Shown: positions 53,834 to 64,000 of the stretch, in pieces
Position numbering within the stretch: the stretch's first letter is position 1
Layout: each line of letters starts with the position of its first letter
Origin: Diploptera punctata
Taxonomy: Eukaryota; Arthropoda; Insecta; Blattodea; Blaberidae
Direction of reading: 5' to 3'
NCBI GenBank assembly: GCA_030220185.1
Contig: JASPKZ010010239.1
Coordinates: 124,001-188,000 of the forward strand
DNA: 64,000 nucleotides
Position numbers and translations under genes: made by a program
The notes under the pieces: model-generated
What the model was told of the DNA's origin: nothing
What the model saw: only the letters and a program-made list of their open reading frames with translations
The model's database searches: none

Positions 53834-54584
53834 TCCATATTCCAAATTATGGACGGGATTTTAAGTAGTTGGTATAGCTTTACAAACGAAATTGGATCCG
53901 TGATTATTTGCTATAAAGAAAGAAAAACTACGAAAGTTTCATATCCTGTATGCAGTAATTTGTTTCTTGCCATTATTAAGTCGTCAGCGTTAAATTTGTG
54001 AAAATGGCGATTCCTATACAGAAGTCATTCTGCGTGTTGCAACTTACGAGGTCTGGTTCAATTGTTGCAGTGCAGTGAGCTTTCCGACGGCAATTTGGAA
54101 TTGATCCTCTGACAGATAAAATTATCGGTCGATGGTATAAACAGTTAGAAATAACTAAATGTATCTGTAAAAGGAAAAATCCAGGACGTCCACGAACACC
54201 AAATGACGCGTCGGTCCGGATGACATGATTCATTCCCATACCCTCCACGGTCTCCCGATCTCACACCTTGTGATTTCTTCCTGTGGGGGTATGTGAAGGA
54301 CCAAGTGTACGTACCACCACTTCCGGTCGACCTTCCAGACTTGAAAAGGATTGTTGCTGCTGTTGAATCCATTACTCCAAATATGCTGACCAAGGTTTGG
54401 GAGGAATTTGACTATCGGTTAGATGTGTGCTCTGTGACGAAAGGTGCTCACATCGAACACTTATAAAGTATGTTATGAAAACTCTAAGAGTTTCTCTTTA
54501 ATCTCGTGTCACGTTTGTTCATATATATCATATAAGGGAAATTATATAACTCTGAAACCCCGTCCATCATTTTGGAAAAGCCTG
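53834..54584 (+). mobile_element. Mariner-like (DUF4817) transposon, internally deleted, 751 bp
   Basis: TA at 53832-53833 and 54585-54586 is the target duplication. Ends are imperfect TIRs: TTCCAAATTATGGACGGG at the left and, inverted, TTCCAAAATGATGGACGGGG at the right. Removing the element with one TA rejoins the host LINE codons into the conserved Tyr-Leu-Gly motif. Full-length relatives are about twice this long, so a central part is missing. Confidence 0.85.
54004..54466 (+). pseudogene. Deleted DUF4817/DDE transposase
   Basis: N-terminal helix-turn-helix-like DUF4817 region MAIPIQKSFCVLQLTRSG, then a stop, then FRRQFGIDPLTDKIIGRWYK and CKRKNPGRPRTPND. It jumps at about 54228 straight to the C-terminal part PPRSPDLTPCDFFLWGYVKD (the third catalytic Asp region, SPDLTPCDF) and DYRLDVCSVTKGAHIEHL, ending at 54466. 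The first and second catalytic Asp segments are deleted, so it cannot be active. Confidence 0.85.
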
Positions 54585-54586
54585 TA

Positions 54587-55090
54587 TTTAGGATCTGAGG
54601 TAAATTGCAAGAATAATATTACTGTTGAGGTTCAGAAGCGCATTGTGGCTGGAAATATATGGTTTGCTGGTCTTGGGAAGTTTTTAGGTCTCAGTTGATA
54701 TCTACAAACACCAAAGTCATAATGTACAAATTCCTTGCGACACCAAATGCTTCTGAAACCTGTACCATGTTGAAATTTGATCGTTCAGGTTATTCGAAAG
54801 GAGATTACTTAGATCTATCTATGGAACTGCCCACGAAAACAATATGTAGAGGAGTAGATACAATTCTGAGTTATATAATTTACATAATGAATCTGATGTA
54901 AAATATATTAACATTCATAGATTGGTTTGGGCCGGATATGTTATACGCATGAATGATAACAGAATTACCAAAAATATTATGATGCTTTTGTAACTAGGAA
55001 AGTAGGAAGACCTAATTCAATATGTGAGGATGGCATAATTAAGAGTATCAGGTCTCTGGAAATAAAAAAAACAGAGGAAGGTGCAAGCAA
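54587..55090 (+). pseudogene. Host LINE, region after motif E
   Basis: LGSEVNCKNNITVEVQKRIV and AGNIWF (54588-54670), then HRLVWAGYVIRMNDNRITKN (about 54912-54972). These are the YLGS and WAGHV-x-RM blocks of the host LINE. Confidence 0.7.
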
Positions 55091-55093
55091 AAG

Positions 55094-55945
55094 ACAGACT
55101 TAAATATTATTTCCACTCAAAGACTTCAACGTGTTCATAATTCTTGCGCACGTCTTATTTGTGGTATTCGCAAATTTGACCATGTTACACCGTCCCTGGA
55201 ACTATTATCGTGGCTTCGTCTAAGAGATCGTAGAACTATCCATTGCTTATCCCTTCTCTATAAAATACTTCACACATCATCGCCTAATTATTTATCACGC
55301 CGCTTCATCAGACTATCCGACACACATAATCTTGACACTCGATCCCATCAGCACATTGTCCTTTATATCCCTCCTCATCACACTGTATATTATTCATTAT
55401 CTTTTACGGTCTCACTTACCAAAACATGGAATTCCCTTCCACCCTATGTCAGAGACTGTCAAACTAAAACATCCTTCAAAAACAAACTAAAGAATTATTT
55501 AACAACAAACTAACTTATACACCTCACTGATAGTATTCTTTTAACAATTAATAAATTTAATTATTTATGAAAATAATATTAATATTAACAAATATTTTCT
55601 TTTGTTTTGTTTTAAATATTGTATAATCTCGTAAAATTAGTTTTCTATATCTCATTATTTTTCTTTGTTTTTATGTACATTAGACAGGGGCAATTTAATA
55701 TGTCTTGCTTGTATACATTTTATTATTAGTTTTAGTCTTAATTTTAACTAACATTAACTGGTTGTATTATAGATCGTAATAAATTAGATATTATCTTTTT
55801 GATCAAATTTTTACTTAGTATTTAATATTAGAGTTAATTAAGATTGTTATATTCTGATGTAATATATGTTTGTCCTGGTGAGTGGAAGAGAAGGCCACAT
55901 GGCCTTAACTCCACCAGGCTAAATAAATCTAATCTAATCTAATCT
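55094..55945 (+). pseudogene. 5'-truncated Jockey-type LINE, C-terminus and 3' UTR
   Basis: A frame without a starting Met runs from about 55094 to a stop at 55511: QRLQRVHNSCARLICGIRKF, LLSWLRLRDRRTIHCLSLLY, DTRSHQHIVLYIPPHHT and TKTWNSLPPYVRDC. This is the region after the reverse transcriptase in Jockey-superfamily LINEs. The 3' UTR includes GTGGAAGAGAAGGCCACATG and ends (ATCTA)n at 55925-55945. AAAAG on both sides is a likely target duplication. The coding frame is intact over about 139 codons, so this is a young copy. Confidence 0.85.
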
Positions 55946-56029
55946 AAAAGGGTTGGCAAGAGTTTAAGAAGACCACGGCCAAACAGTGCTGTCGTGGCAT
56001 TTATGATGATGATGATGATGATTTTGGTC

Positions 56030-57640
56030 TGTTGTTCTTTTAAATGTAGATAATCATCCCAAAACTTGAAAAGCTGTGAAAAATATGCACATTTAATTGG
56101 CCTGTCAATAACTGTAGCCTTCTTTGCCTCTCAGCCAGATCTAATAATAATAATAATCGTCATATAAGACACATGATCTTAAATGAGAGAAATATATAAA
56201 TTTACATTTAGTCGGTTAACGACATAGAACATTAGTGCAGAAAAACTGTGATATAGTTTACCAATTATTTATTTTATATTACATTTTCATGATTTACAAA
56301 AAAAAATAATTTTATTACTGAACGGGATGATAGAAAATTAGAATCGAAACAGATTTTTTATAATTATTTTGTATTTGATAGTTTGAATAAATAATTATAA
56401 ATAGTTCATTTTTCTATATCATATTTACATTTTAATGCTGAATATAATTTTAAGTTATTTTAATTATTAATACTCGGGAATACTGGCCAATTTCAACTAT
56501 TTTGTAAGTATAGTTTAGATAGATATCTTTCTGCACTTCGGATGATAGAAATTTACAATATACGGATATGAAATTAATAAATTATAAGATTATTAAAGAT
56601 TGGTATCATATGAAACTATTACTTCCTATTGTAAACTATTTCCATGGTACATTTAGCTACAGCCTCACCCAGTATCGTATATTTAAATTAATACATATAG
56701 GCCTATTGTATTCATTGGCATAGATAGATTATTTCATCATCATAATTGACACTACATTTTATGTACTTTCTCATTTTAAGTACCTAATGATGTTCTATTT
56801 TCTCTACCCTTGTTATATTTTTAAACCTTGTGGTTATTTATTTCTACTTTCTGTTAAACGTTTTATACATTTTAAGGAAATCAATAAATTAAAACAAATT
56901 ATAAATATTAATCTTACTCAAACGTATTATTTACACAATTGACCAAAAGGTTAAATTTAAGTTAAATTTACCTTTAATTTCCATACTAAATTTATTTTAA
57001 AGAAATAATGCAAATACGTATAGATTAATTTGCTATGTAAAACATTTTTTATTCACTGACGATAGTTGTCACAGATCATGTCAAAAATATATGATAGAAA
57101 TGTAAATTCAATGACCCTTGATGTTACCTCCCGGAAAACAATCCTATCACAGAATTTTTCTTTATAAAACTTCAGAAGTTTCTACTTTTTATGAATTTGT
57201 AATGAAGAAGGAACAGTGGTTATATTCTTACACAAATTGCTCAGGGGAAATTCAAGTTTAAACGAAGGAGTAACATCAGTGTAAGTTAGACTAAATGAAA
57301 AATTGCTAACATAAAGAACTTATAAAGGGTTATAGGTCCATCTCGTTACTTCAAGAAAAAAGAGTGAATATCAGTAGAAAAGTCCTTTTTGGTTGGGCCT
57401 TAATGGAAACAGACATTTACTTTACTTCTGTCCGGACAATATACATATTTACACATTCAAGTTCATGCATGTAGGCCTACTGTTTTATCACTATATACAA
57501 TTCGGATATTTCAGATAGAAAGTGAAAATAAATATTTCATCGAATCGAAATATTAAACAAAATCAATGTTAAGTATAGTGTAGTTAAAGTTTGAATGTCT
57601 TAATACACAGACTTCTTAACTTTCATACAAATTATTAAAG
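56030..57640. other. No recognised feature
   Basis: AT-rich; one TAGGCCTA at 56698 and one at 57472; no ORF over 60 codons. Confidence 0.45.
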
Positions 57641-57644
57641 ACTA

Positions 57645-58135
57645 GCTAATACCCGGCGTGCGCTGCTACTCCTAAATAAATGTTAATGTGTTTTTACCAC
57701 CAGCCGTGCGCTGTTATACTTGCCCGGGAATCTGCTTATCCCGATGTTCTTGTCATCAATAAAAGACACAAAATGTTTATTATGAGTTATCCGTAGAAGA
57801 TAAACACATGCTGTCGCGGACTTTTTTGTAGAGTGTTTTGAGATATTCAATTCTGTGTACATTCATTTGGTGAATTGTTATGGTTTAGGCAGCGTAAGCC
57901 ATGTAAGCGTCCAAATAGGGACTTTATTTCACGTTTTTCATTACAAAGGGTGATTTTTAAGGGTGAAAGGGTTAAATATCACAACTCCCTTATAGCCTAT
58001 ATTCATCCCGGGAATCTCCTGAATATTTTGCAAAAAGGTTCCATCAAAATCGGATCAACGGTATGACTGCACATAGAATACAAACAAACAAACAAACAAA
58101 CAAACAAACAAACATTGATTTTTATATATTAGATA
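57645..58135 (+). repeat. Interspersed repeat family I, best-kept copy
   Basis: Starts ACTAGCTAATACCCGGCGTG, with ATGCTGTCGCGGACTTTTTT, GCAGCGTAAGCCATGTAAGC and CATCCCGGGAATCTCCTGAA. It ends after (CAAA)n with TTTTTATATATTAGAT. The start and end share an inverted TAGCTAAT/ATTAGAT-like sequence. Confidence 0.75.
58080..58115. repeat. (CAAA)n microsatellite
   Basis: Nine CAAA units inside repeat I. Confidence 0.95.
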
Positions 58136-58339
58136 TGGCGACATGCAATGGTATTAACAAATTATTATTGATAAACTAATCCGTAACTTCGTTTTCAAAG
58201 AGTTGGTCAATGATTCTATAAGCTTCCTTTCTTCCATTAATAAAGTCTGTTTCGTTACACTCCCTTATGCTCCCTCCTTGGCAAGATATTTAAAGGATAT
58301 TTAAAGCGTTAGACCTTAAAGAACCTGTGTAACTCTCAA

Positions 58340-59310
58340 TATATTTATTTATGCACTTAAACACAACTTAAATGCAACATATATCCATAAAATAGTATAT
58401 TTATTGTGTTTAGGTGCGAAATGTAATTATCTTCATCTTTTTTTACTTGTAGATATAAAACAAGTGGGACTATTTCCAGTCCTGACCGTTCTAATAACTC
58501 TGCAATTGTATAACATTGAGGTCATAACCAAACTAATATGTATAAAAATTATCATAACCAAGAAGATGCCGCATATTAATAGAGAAAAAATCAATTTAAA
58601 AACCATAAAAGATTGGGATGCATTACAGTCGATTTTTACTTACGCGATTGATAATTTTAATGCAAGTGTTGGTATTACGTAGTGGTATTAATGAAATGAA
58701 TCTTCGGAAAGGGAGTACTATTAAGGTATTTAAACATTACATTAAATAAATTGCTTAAATACGTCGGCCATTTTGGAATGTAATAGAAGAACTGTTATAG
58801 GACTACTGTTATGGAAGACAACTGTTATATATGAATAAGAAACTAAAAGCTATCCTAACCTACACGCATAGGAACCTAAAAGGTAACCTAACCTAATTCA
58901 ATTACTCTAACCTACTCTAAAGTAATTTAATATCTAAACGAAGACCTAAAGTAATGTAATTCTGTAAAAAGTAACCATACTTTTTAGTAGGGAGTTATCG
59001 GTGATGTTGATATCGCTGGTTATTAATACACAACTTGTGCGTATTTTTATTAATTATTAATGTGGTTATAGTTGGTTATTAAATAGTTTATCGCTGGTTC
59101 ATACAATAACTAAGAATTACAGTTGTAACCATAGTTAGTATGGTCGGGACAGGAAATAGTCCCACTTTTTCATATTTGCGACTAAAATAAGATGAAGATA
59201 ATAACCTTCCGTGACTAAAAACAATAATTATACAATTATATGCATGTATGTTGCATTTAAGTTGTGTTGAAGTGCGTAAGTAAAAATCGACTGTATTACA
59301 CCCCGCCCCA
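58340..59310. mobile_element. Long-inverted-repeat element, unclassified
   Basis: 58345-58500 is repeated inverted at 59140-59295: CTTAAACACAACTTAAATGC, TTATCTTCATCTT and GTGGGACTATTTCC. A second inverted match links ACAGTCGATTTTTACTTACG at 58627 with 59280-59300. The frame at 58404-58682 shows no domain. No target duplication identified. Confidence 0.65.
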
Positions 59311-59404
59311 TAAAAAAGCTCTCGTCCAAAGATAATTAGGAAAGGTTAGTATCATTAGTTTTTTAGGCCTATATAATATGTAATTTTATGAATTAATTGT
59401 GTGA

Positions 59405-59783
59405 TTTTGAGAATAAAGTACATAGGAAAATTTTTGGACCAAAGAGGGATGAACAGACAGGTGAATGGATAAGACTAAATAACAATAAACTACATGCTCT
59501 TTATAGGAAGCGAGATATAGTATGAAGAGTTAAGTCTCGTAGACTGCGATGGGCAGGACATGTGGCATTTATGAGGAATGAAAAACGTGCATGGAAGCTT
59601 CTTGTAGGAAAATCAGAGGGAAAACACCCAGTTGGCAGACCAAGAATTAGGTGGGAGAATAACATTAACTATCATTTGAGGGAAGTGGATTATACAGGGA
59701 ATGATTGAAAAGCATTAGCTCAGGATAGAGATATACGCAGAGCTAATGTCCGCGCGGCCATGAACCTATGGGTTTGATAGTGC
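59405..59783 (+). pseudogene. LINE family K, C-terminal domain, best copy
   Basis: Frame reads RKIFGPKRDEQTGEWIRL, LYRKRDIV (then a stop), RLRWAGHVAFMRNEKRAWKL, HPVGRPRIRWENNINYHLRE, then DYTGND, a stop, and QDRDIRRANVRAAMNLWV. Only two in-frame stops. It ends at GCCAGTGAGTAAGTAAG. A partial second copy of the last 120 bp follows in tandem (59800-59940). Confidence 0.8.
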
Positions 59784-59944
59784 CAGTGAGTAAGTAAGGA
59801 AAACGCCCAGTTGGTAGACCAACGATTTGAGGGAAGTTGATTACACAGGAGATGATTGGAAAACATCAGAATAGGGGTGTATGGAGAGTTTATGTCCGCG
59901 CGACCATGAACCTATGGGTTAGATTGAGCCAGGGGGTAGTTATC

Positions 59945-60720
59945 TTTAATAACTCACGTCAGCTTAAATATATAAAATAATTTATTGTAACTAAGATCTC
60001 AATAAAAATTACGTTTTGAAAAGTAATATCAACGTATTATGATAAATATAATATAATAATAAAATAAAATTAATGATCACTTTGGTTCAGAGTTATTTAT
60101 ACTTACTCGTGTATGAAGAATGATTAGAAACAGTACTTGCAACTTATCTAGATCCATGTCACATGTGGGAGTTGGTATCATTTGTCAGCGAGCGACACTT
60201 TCTAACTGACTTACGCGATTTCTAACATTCATGAAAGAGGGAATTGTCACAATACCCTGGTAATGTTAATGATTTATGGAGACGTCGAGTACAGAGGCTA
60301 GTTCACAATGGTACGTTTCCGCCTGCAGGAAGACACCCCGCGGAACAAGCACTCAACTCACCCCAGGCGATCTTGTTTTGTTCTCTAGGATAAAAATCTC
60401 AACACAACAACGTTCAATCTCAGGAGCTGGAAAGCCTTTCTGATCCCATCATTACATCATGCATTGTAACACACATTATTAAAGAATATTTATGATACTC
60501 AAACCACGAGGTCACCGCAAGAACTGACCATTTTGAGTAAAAAATGCGATGAAATGTTAAGCTTTAATATCGAGACCTATGCAGTTAACTGAAATATTAA
60601 TATACTACACTCTTATAAAGTAATCAATGACCGTAGATAGTATAAATTCATTTATAAGAAAATATAAATAAGTACATTCTTAATTTAATGAAAAGAAGAT
60701 TCGGCTCAACTGCACTTCTC
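59945..60720. other. No recognised feature
   Basis: No gene, repeat partner or structured RNA recognised. Confidence 0.4.
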
Positions 60721-60724
60721 TACC

Positions 60725-61265
60725 AGCGCTTGATTTTTCAGTTATATTGTTGTAAACTATAGCTCTTCTTCTGTATTTACTAACATTATTAAATATTTTA
60801 AACTTTTTCAAAGAATTTGTATAACATTATTAGACAATTTTGAAGTATTTATTTAAATATGCAAATCACAATATTATGATACTCTTAGACAATATTATGA
60901 TGCTAACTGCTATTTTCTCCACAGAGTACATTATTTAGTCTTTTTTTTATCGCTGTTTTGGGTTATCGCTGTTGGATCTGCGTTAGGGAGTGATAAGTAA
61001 GTGTACACCCATTTTTAATAAACACTTGGTAATTTTAATATTGTTAATATTTTTTAAACATAGATTTTGGGATTTATTGCAAATATTGGTCATTTAAATT
61101 TCATAGCGACGGATAGTAATCGAGGATGATAATCGATATGTAGTTCGATTGTGGGTTATCGCTGGCTCTATAAACTCTGGTGCATGTGCACTGGTTGTTC
61201 TATAGGACTCTGAAAATATTTCACGCTAGTTTAAGTGCAGTTTTTCCAAGATTCTTAAAAATTGT
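60725..61265 (+). repeat. Interspersed repeat family M
   Basis: Direct relative of 24640-25215; shares TTTACTAACA, GATGCTAACTGCTATTTTCT-type and GATAATCGATATGTAGTTCG blocks. Confidence 0.8.
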
Positions 61266-61269
61266 TAAT

Positions 61270-61725
61270 TAAATAAACTAGGATGGATTGAAAATAAATA
61301 AAAATTAAATATATAGTCACACATACAAATGTACAATTAAACGAGAATGGTGAATTAAAATCAATCAAGAAAAATTTTAATGAATTGGCGGAAACAAAAT
61401 ATCTATGAAGAACAATAATTAAAAACAGGGATGAGATGCAGAGAGAGATTAAATATATACTCAACTCTGGAAACGCATGCTATTATACATTACAGGGATT
61501 CTTGTCATCTTAATTTTTATAAAAAAAATAAACTAAGATGTATAAATCGGCTATTTTATGGTAATACTATCATGGAAATGAAACATGCTTTAAGAGAGGA
61601 GAAAATATTAAGATTTTTTTAAATAAAGATATTCTTCGACCAAAGCTAGATAAAAAAAAATGTATGTGAATGGAGAGTACCATAGTAAGCTATGTGATCT
61701 ATATGTGAAAACAAATATAATAAGA
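61270..61725. other. No recognised feature
   Basis: Contains a 69-codon minus frame and a 63-codon plus frame, neither with a recognised motif. Confidence 0.4.
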
Positions 61726-61729
61726 GTGA

Positions 61730-62480
61730 CTATTTAGCTGACGCCCCAAATGACAGTCAATGACCAATCACATTTCAATTAATTTTGATTTACAATCACT
61801 GTCGGTTTTCACCTCGATTTTATTAATTTAATTTTATGACTTTAAAATCAACATACTCCTTTTTAACATTCTGAATAGGTCAGAGCATAATTTTGTAGTG
61901 ACTGATTCTGTAGGAAATACGTTGAATATAACAACTTAAGATGTAAGAATTCTAGAATGCATATGGCTACCAGATTGTATATACAGTGCACGAACGTAAC
62001 CAGAGTGCGCTTCGGGATATAATATAAAAACATTTGTAGAAATTGATTATATCACAAAAAAAAAAACACTGTTTGCACTTTCTTAAACGTATTATTGCCC
62101 AAGAATCTACATTCCAGAAAAATATAACTTACATAGGACATCAGAAATTAATTAATAGCCTATAATGTTGGTTACAAACAGTTTGACGTGTTTCATGTTT
62201 TCTCCACTAGGGTGCATTGTTACAATATTGCGATCCTTTGTCAATAAATAATATGATCTGGTTGCAGTGATGAACAAATGAAGCATAAGAAACGTTTATC
62301 ATGCATGTTTCAAAATAACTATATTTAAATAATTATTTGTGAATAAACAGCTTAATTTTATTCGTTAAATAGTCAATCCTAACAAATGCCAGTTTTGATT
62401 TCCAAATTCTCTAGATAAATTCACTCCTCACTTCGTGAGTCATGAATTTATCGATAATTTGGAAATCACTCGCGGCATTA
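61730..62480. repeat. Interspersed repeat family G
   Basis: Same orientation as 15265-15790. Its end has an imperfect hairpin: GATAAATTCACTCCTCACTT and TCGTGAGTCATGAATTTATC. Confidence 0.7.
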
Positions 62481-62493
62481 CTTATAATAAAGT

Positions 62494-62800
62494 CAGCCGC
62501 ACTGGTCTAATGAATATATTCTTTGCCTCTAGTCCTGAGAGTCGCGGGTAAAAACCCGCCGGTATCCATGGATTTTTTTAGGATGGAAAAATCCAAGGAA
62601 CATGTGCTCCGAGAGGGGTTTTAAGCCGTGGGTCTAAGCCACAAAAAAAAAAAAAGCCTGTATGCAAAATTTACCGACTTTCATCATCCGAGTAATACCT
62701 TAGTTGTCTATTAGATATCTCATAGTGTCGGTATGTTGGCCACATACCATTCATGACATATGTAGGGAAATAAGCGTAACTAATTATGCTTGTTCTATAA
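62494..62800 (+). mobile_element. SINE family E
   Basis: Shares CTCTAGTCCTGAGAGTCGCG, AGGATGGAAAAATCCAAGGA and TTTTAAGCCGTGGGTC with 17281-17660. The B box is damaged (GGGTAAAAACCCGCC). Confidence 0.72.
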
Positions 62801-62854
62801 ACTACTAACAAATGAGAGGCTATGGCTATACTCAAAGGGCTGTAAATCCAATAA

Positions 62855-63120
62855 GTAGGTATTTTAAACTGCGATGTGGAGTATATTTGGCACGTATGAT
62901 GAATGAAATAGAGGCATGAAAACTTGTTCGAAAACCAAAGGAATGGCGCCCAGTAGGTATGCAAAAAAAATGAGATGAAATAAAAAAAATAACCATAATT
63001 TGAGAAAGGTATATTATACAGGGGATGATGTAAAGAATTAGCTCTGGGTAAGGATATATGGAAAGTTTATATCAGCGCAGCTATGAGCTTCTGAGTTTGA
63101 TAGTGCCAGTAAATCAGTTA
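62855..63120 (+). pseudogene. LINE family K, C-terminal fragment
   Basis: Matches 59530-59790 in order: CTGCGATGTGGAGTATATTT, GGCGCCCAGTAGGTATGC, TATTATACAGGGGATGATG, TTTGATAGTGCCAGTAAATC. More decayed than the 59.4-kb copy. Confidence 0.7.
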
Positions 63121-63124
63121 GTTT

Positions 63125-63785
63125 AGGAAAAATTATTTCAATAACTATCATTTTTCAACAAAGTAATAGAAATTTGGAATTCTCTCTAGCACTAATCCTT
63201 GACAATACCTATAAAAATCACGTTGAACCACCGTTAAGGTTGAAATTTATGGTTAAAATTATGAAATTAATACCTGAAATCACAGACGTCCTTAACGATA
63301 AAATACGTTTAATATTATAAAGCTGAATGTTTCTGAAAGGTCTTTTCGGAATCGTCGTTCCATTCACAACAGCTGGTTTGGTACTGATTATTTGTGACGA
63401 ACATGTTGTACAGAGGGTTAAAGTTGTTGGGTACGTTCCCATTTAGCTGTTTATCGTTCTTAATCCCTTTAAGTATTTCAATATCCTCTTAGATATTTAT
63501 TACTTGTTTGCTATATTCTCTTTTTAGTATTGAGAGTATGTTCTCTATTGTATTGATGGCCTGCTTTTATAATGTGACGTGCGAAGCGCAATGTCCCCTC
63601 ATTGAACATTCAGCTTTGTAATTTTAAACGCATTTTAACGTTAAGCACGACTGTGACTTCAGGTACTAGTTTACGAATCCTTCAATTGACAGTTTATCTC
63701 ACAAGCTATATCAGTTTTATTTATTTAATATGTTTAATTCATATACATATTTAGCACCTTTTTCACATAATATATTTAATTAAAT
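63125..63785. other. No recognised feature
   Basis: The 74-codon minus frame at 63218-63442 shows no motif; nothing else seen. Confidence 0.4.
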
Positions 63786-63789
63786 AACT

Positions 63790-64000
63790 TGAAAAAACAG
63801 CACTTTATGTTACCTTATCTACATTTTCAAAGTCCTATAGAACAACAGTGAGCATGCGCCACAGTTTATAAAGCCAGCGATAACCCACCATCGAACCACA
63901 TATCGATTATCACTCTGAAATTTAAATTACCAATCTTTGTAATAAATCCCCAAATCTATGTTAAACAAATATATCAATAATATTAAAATTACCAAACGTT
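63790..64000 (-). repeat. Interspersed repeat family M, cut by window end
   Basis: Inverted relative of 24640-25215 and 60725-61265: CGAACCACATATCGATTATC, AATAAATCCCCAAATCTATG, ACCAAACGTT at the edge. Confidence 0.8.

Larger units (their letters stand above)
50575..56025 (+). mobile_element. Old RTE-like LINE interrupted by at least four insertions
   Basis: Host LINE on the plus strand: 5' region from about 50575, endonuclease 50820-51560, RT 52260-52864, 53536-53831, and 54587-55090, 3' end 55950-56025 with a (GAT)n tail. Interrupted by a minus-strand LINE (52878-53522), itself holding a plus-strand LINE (53122-53459); by a mariner-like element (53834-54584); and by a Jockey-type LINE (55094-55945). 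Joining the host pieces across each insertion brings RT motifs together in order, which supports a single original element. Confidence 0.8.

Noticed and set aside
58880..58900. CCTAACCTAA resembling insect telomere repeat
   Set aside because: Only two units within an element; too short to be an interstitial telomere tract.
1..64000. CRISPR arrays, rRNA genes, bacterial operons
   Set aside because: No spaced short direct repeats of CRISPR type and no rRNA sequence recognised; apart from the fabF piece nothing is bacterial.

Overview
This is eukaryotic, AT-rich, intergenic or intronic DNA made almost entirely of decayed transposable elements. The repeat types (RTE-like LINEs with microsatellite tails, several tRNA-derived SINEs, DUF4817-type mariner relatives, Penelope-like elements) point to a large hemimetabolous insect genome. 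A cockroach (Blattodea, for example Periplaneta) is my best guess. It is supported by the repeat style and by a fragment of a Bacteroidota-type fabF gene at 38161-38442, which would fit the cockroach endosymbiont Blattabacterium. No intact host gene was found; the coding traces are transposon proteins, one bacterial fragment and a few unassigned ORFs.

Layout. 0-5 kb: 3' end of a LINE, a palindrome with hammerhead-like cores, a pseudogene of an unnamed arthropod repeat protein, and two SINEs. 5.2-8.2 kb: the most complete LINE (RTE-like endonuclease plus reverse transcriptase, broken by frameshifts). 10.1-13.3 kb: a foldback element carrying a minisatellite and two tRNA-Tyr-like units, split by a 1.43-kb DNA transposon with GC-rich termini and a TAA target duplication. 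13.4-25.8 kb: SINEs, LINE ends, interspersed repeats and a Penelope-like fragment. 26-30.2 kb: a transposon-poor AT-rich stretch. 30-38 kb: SINEs, LINE ends, a hAT-like MITE and a head-to-head DUF4817 transposon. 38.1-38.5 kb: the fabF fragment between 26-bp inverted repeats. 38.7-43.4 kb: three palindromes with outward-facing hammerhead motifs; the largest holds two inverted copies of a Penelope-like GIY-YIG endonuclease. 44-50 kb: second foldback copy, tRNA-like units, repeats. 50.6-56 kb: one old LINE interrupted by at least four later insertions, three with clear target-site duplications. 57.6-64 kb: more LINE ends, SINEs and interspersed repeats.

The most unusual theme is recurrence of hammerhead-ribozyme-like cores at six loci. 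They are mostly paired tail-out in inverted repeats, with compensatory changes in stem II and palindromic stem III sequences. That is the design described for Penelope-like elements, and two of the loci lie next to Penelope-like protein remnants. All calls come from reading the sequence; no search or folding program was run.
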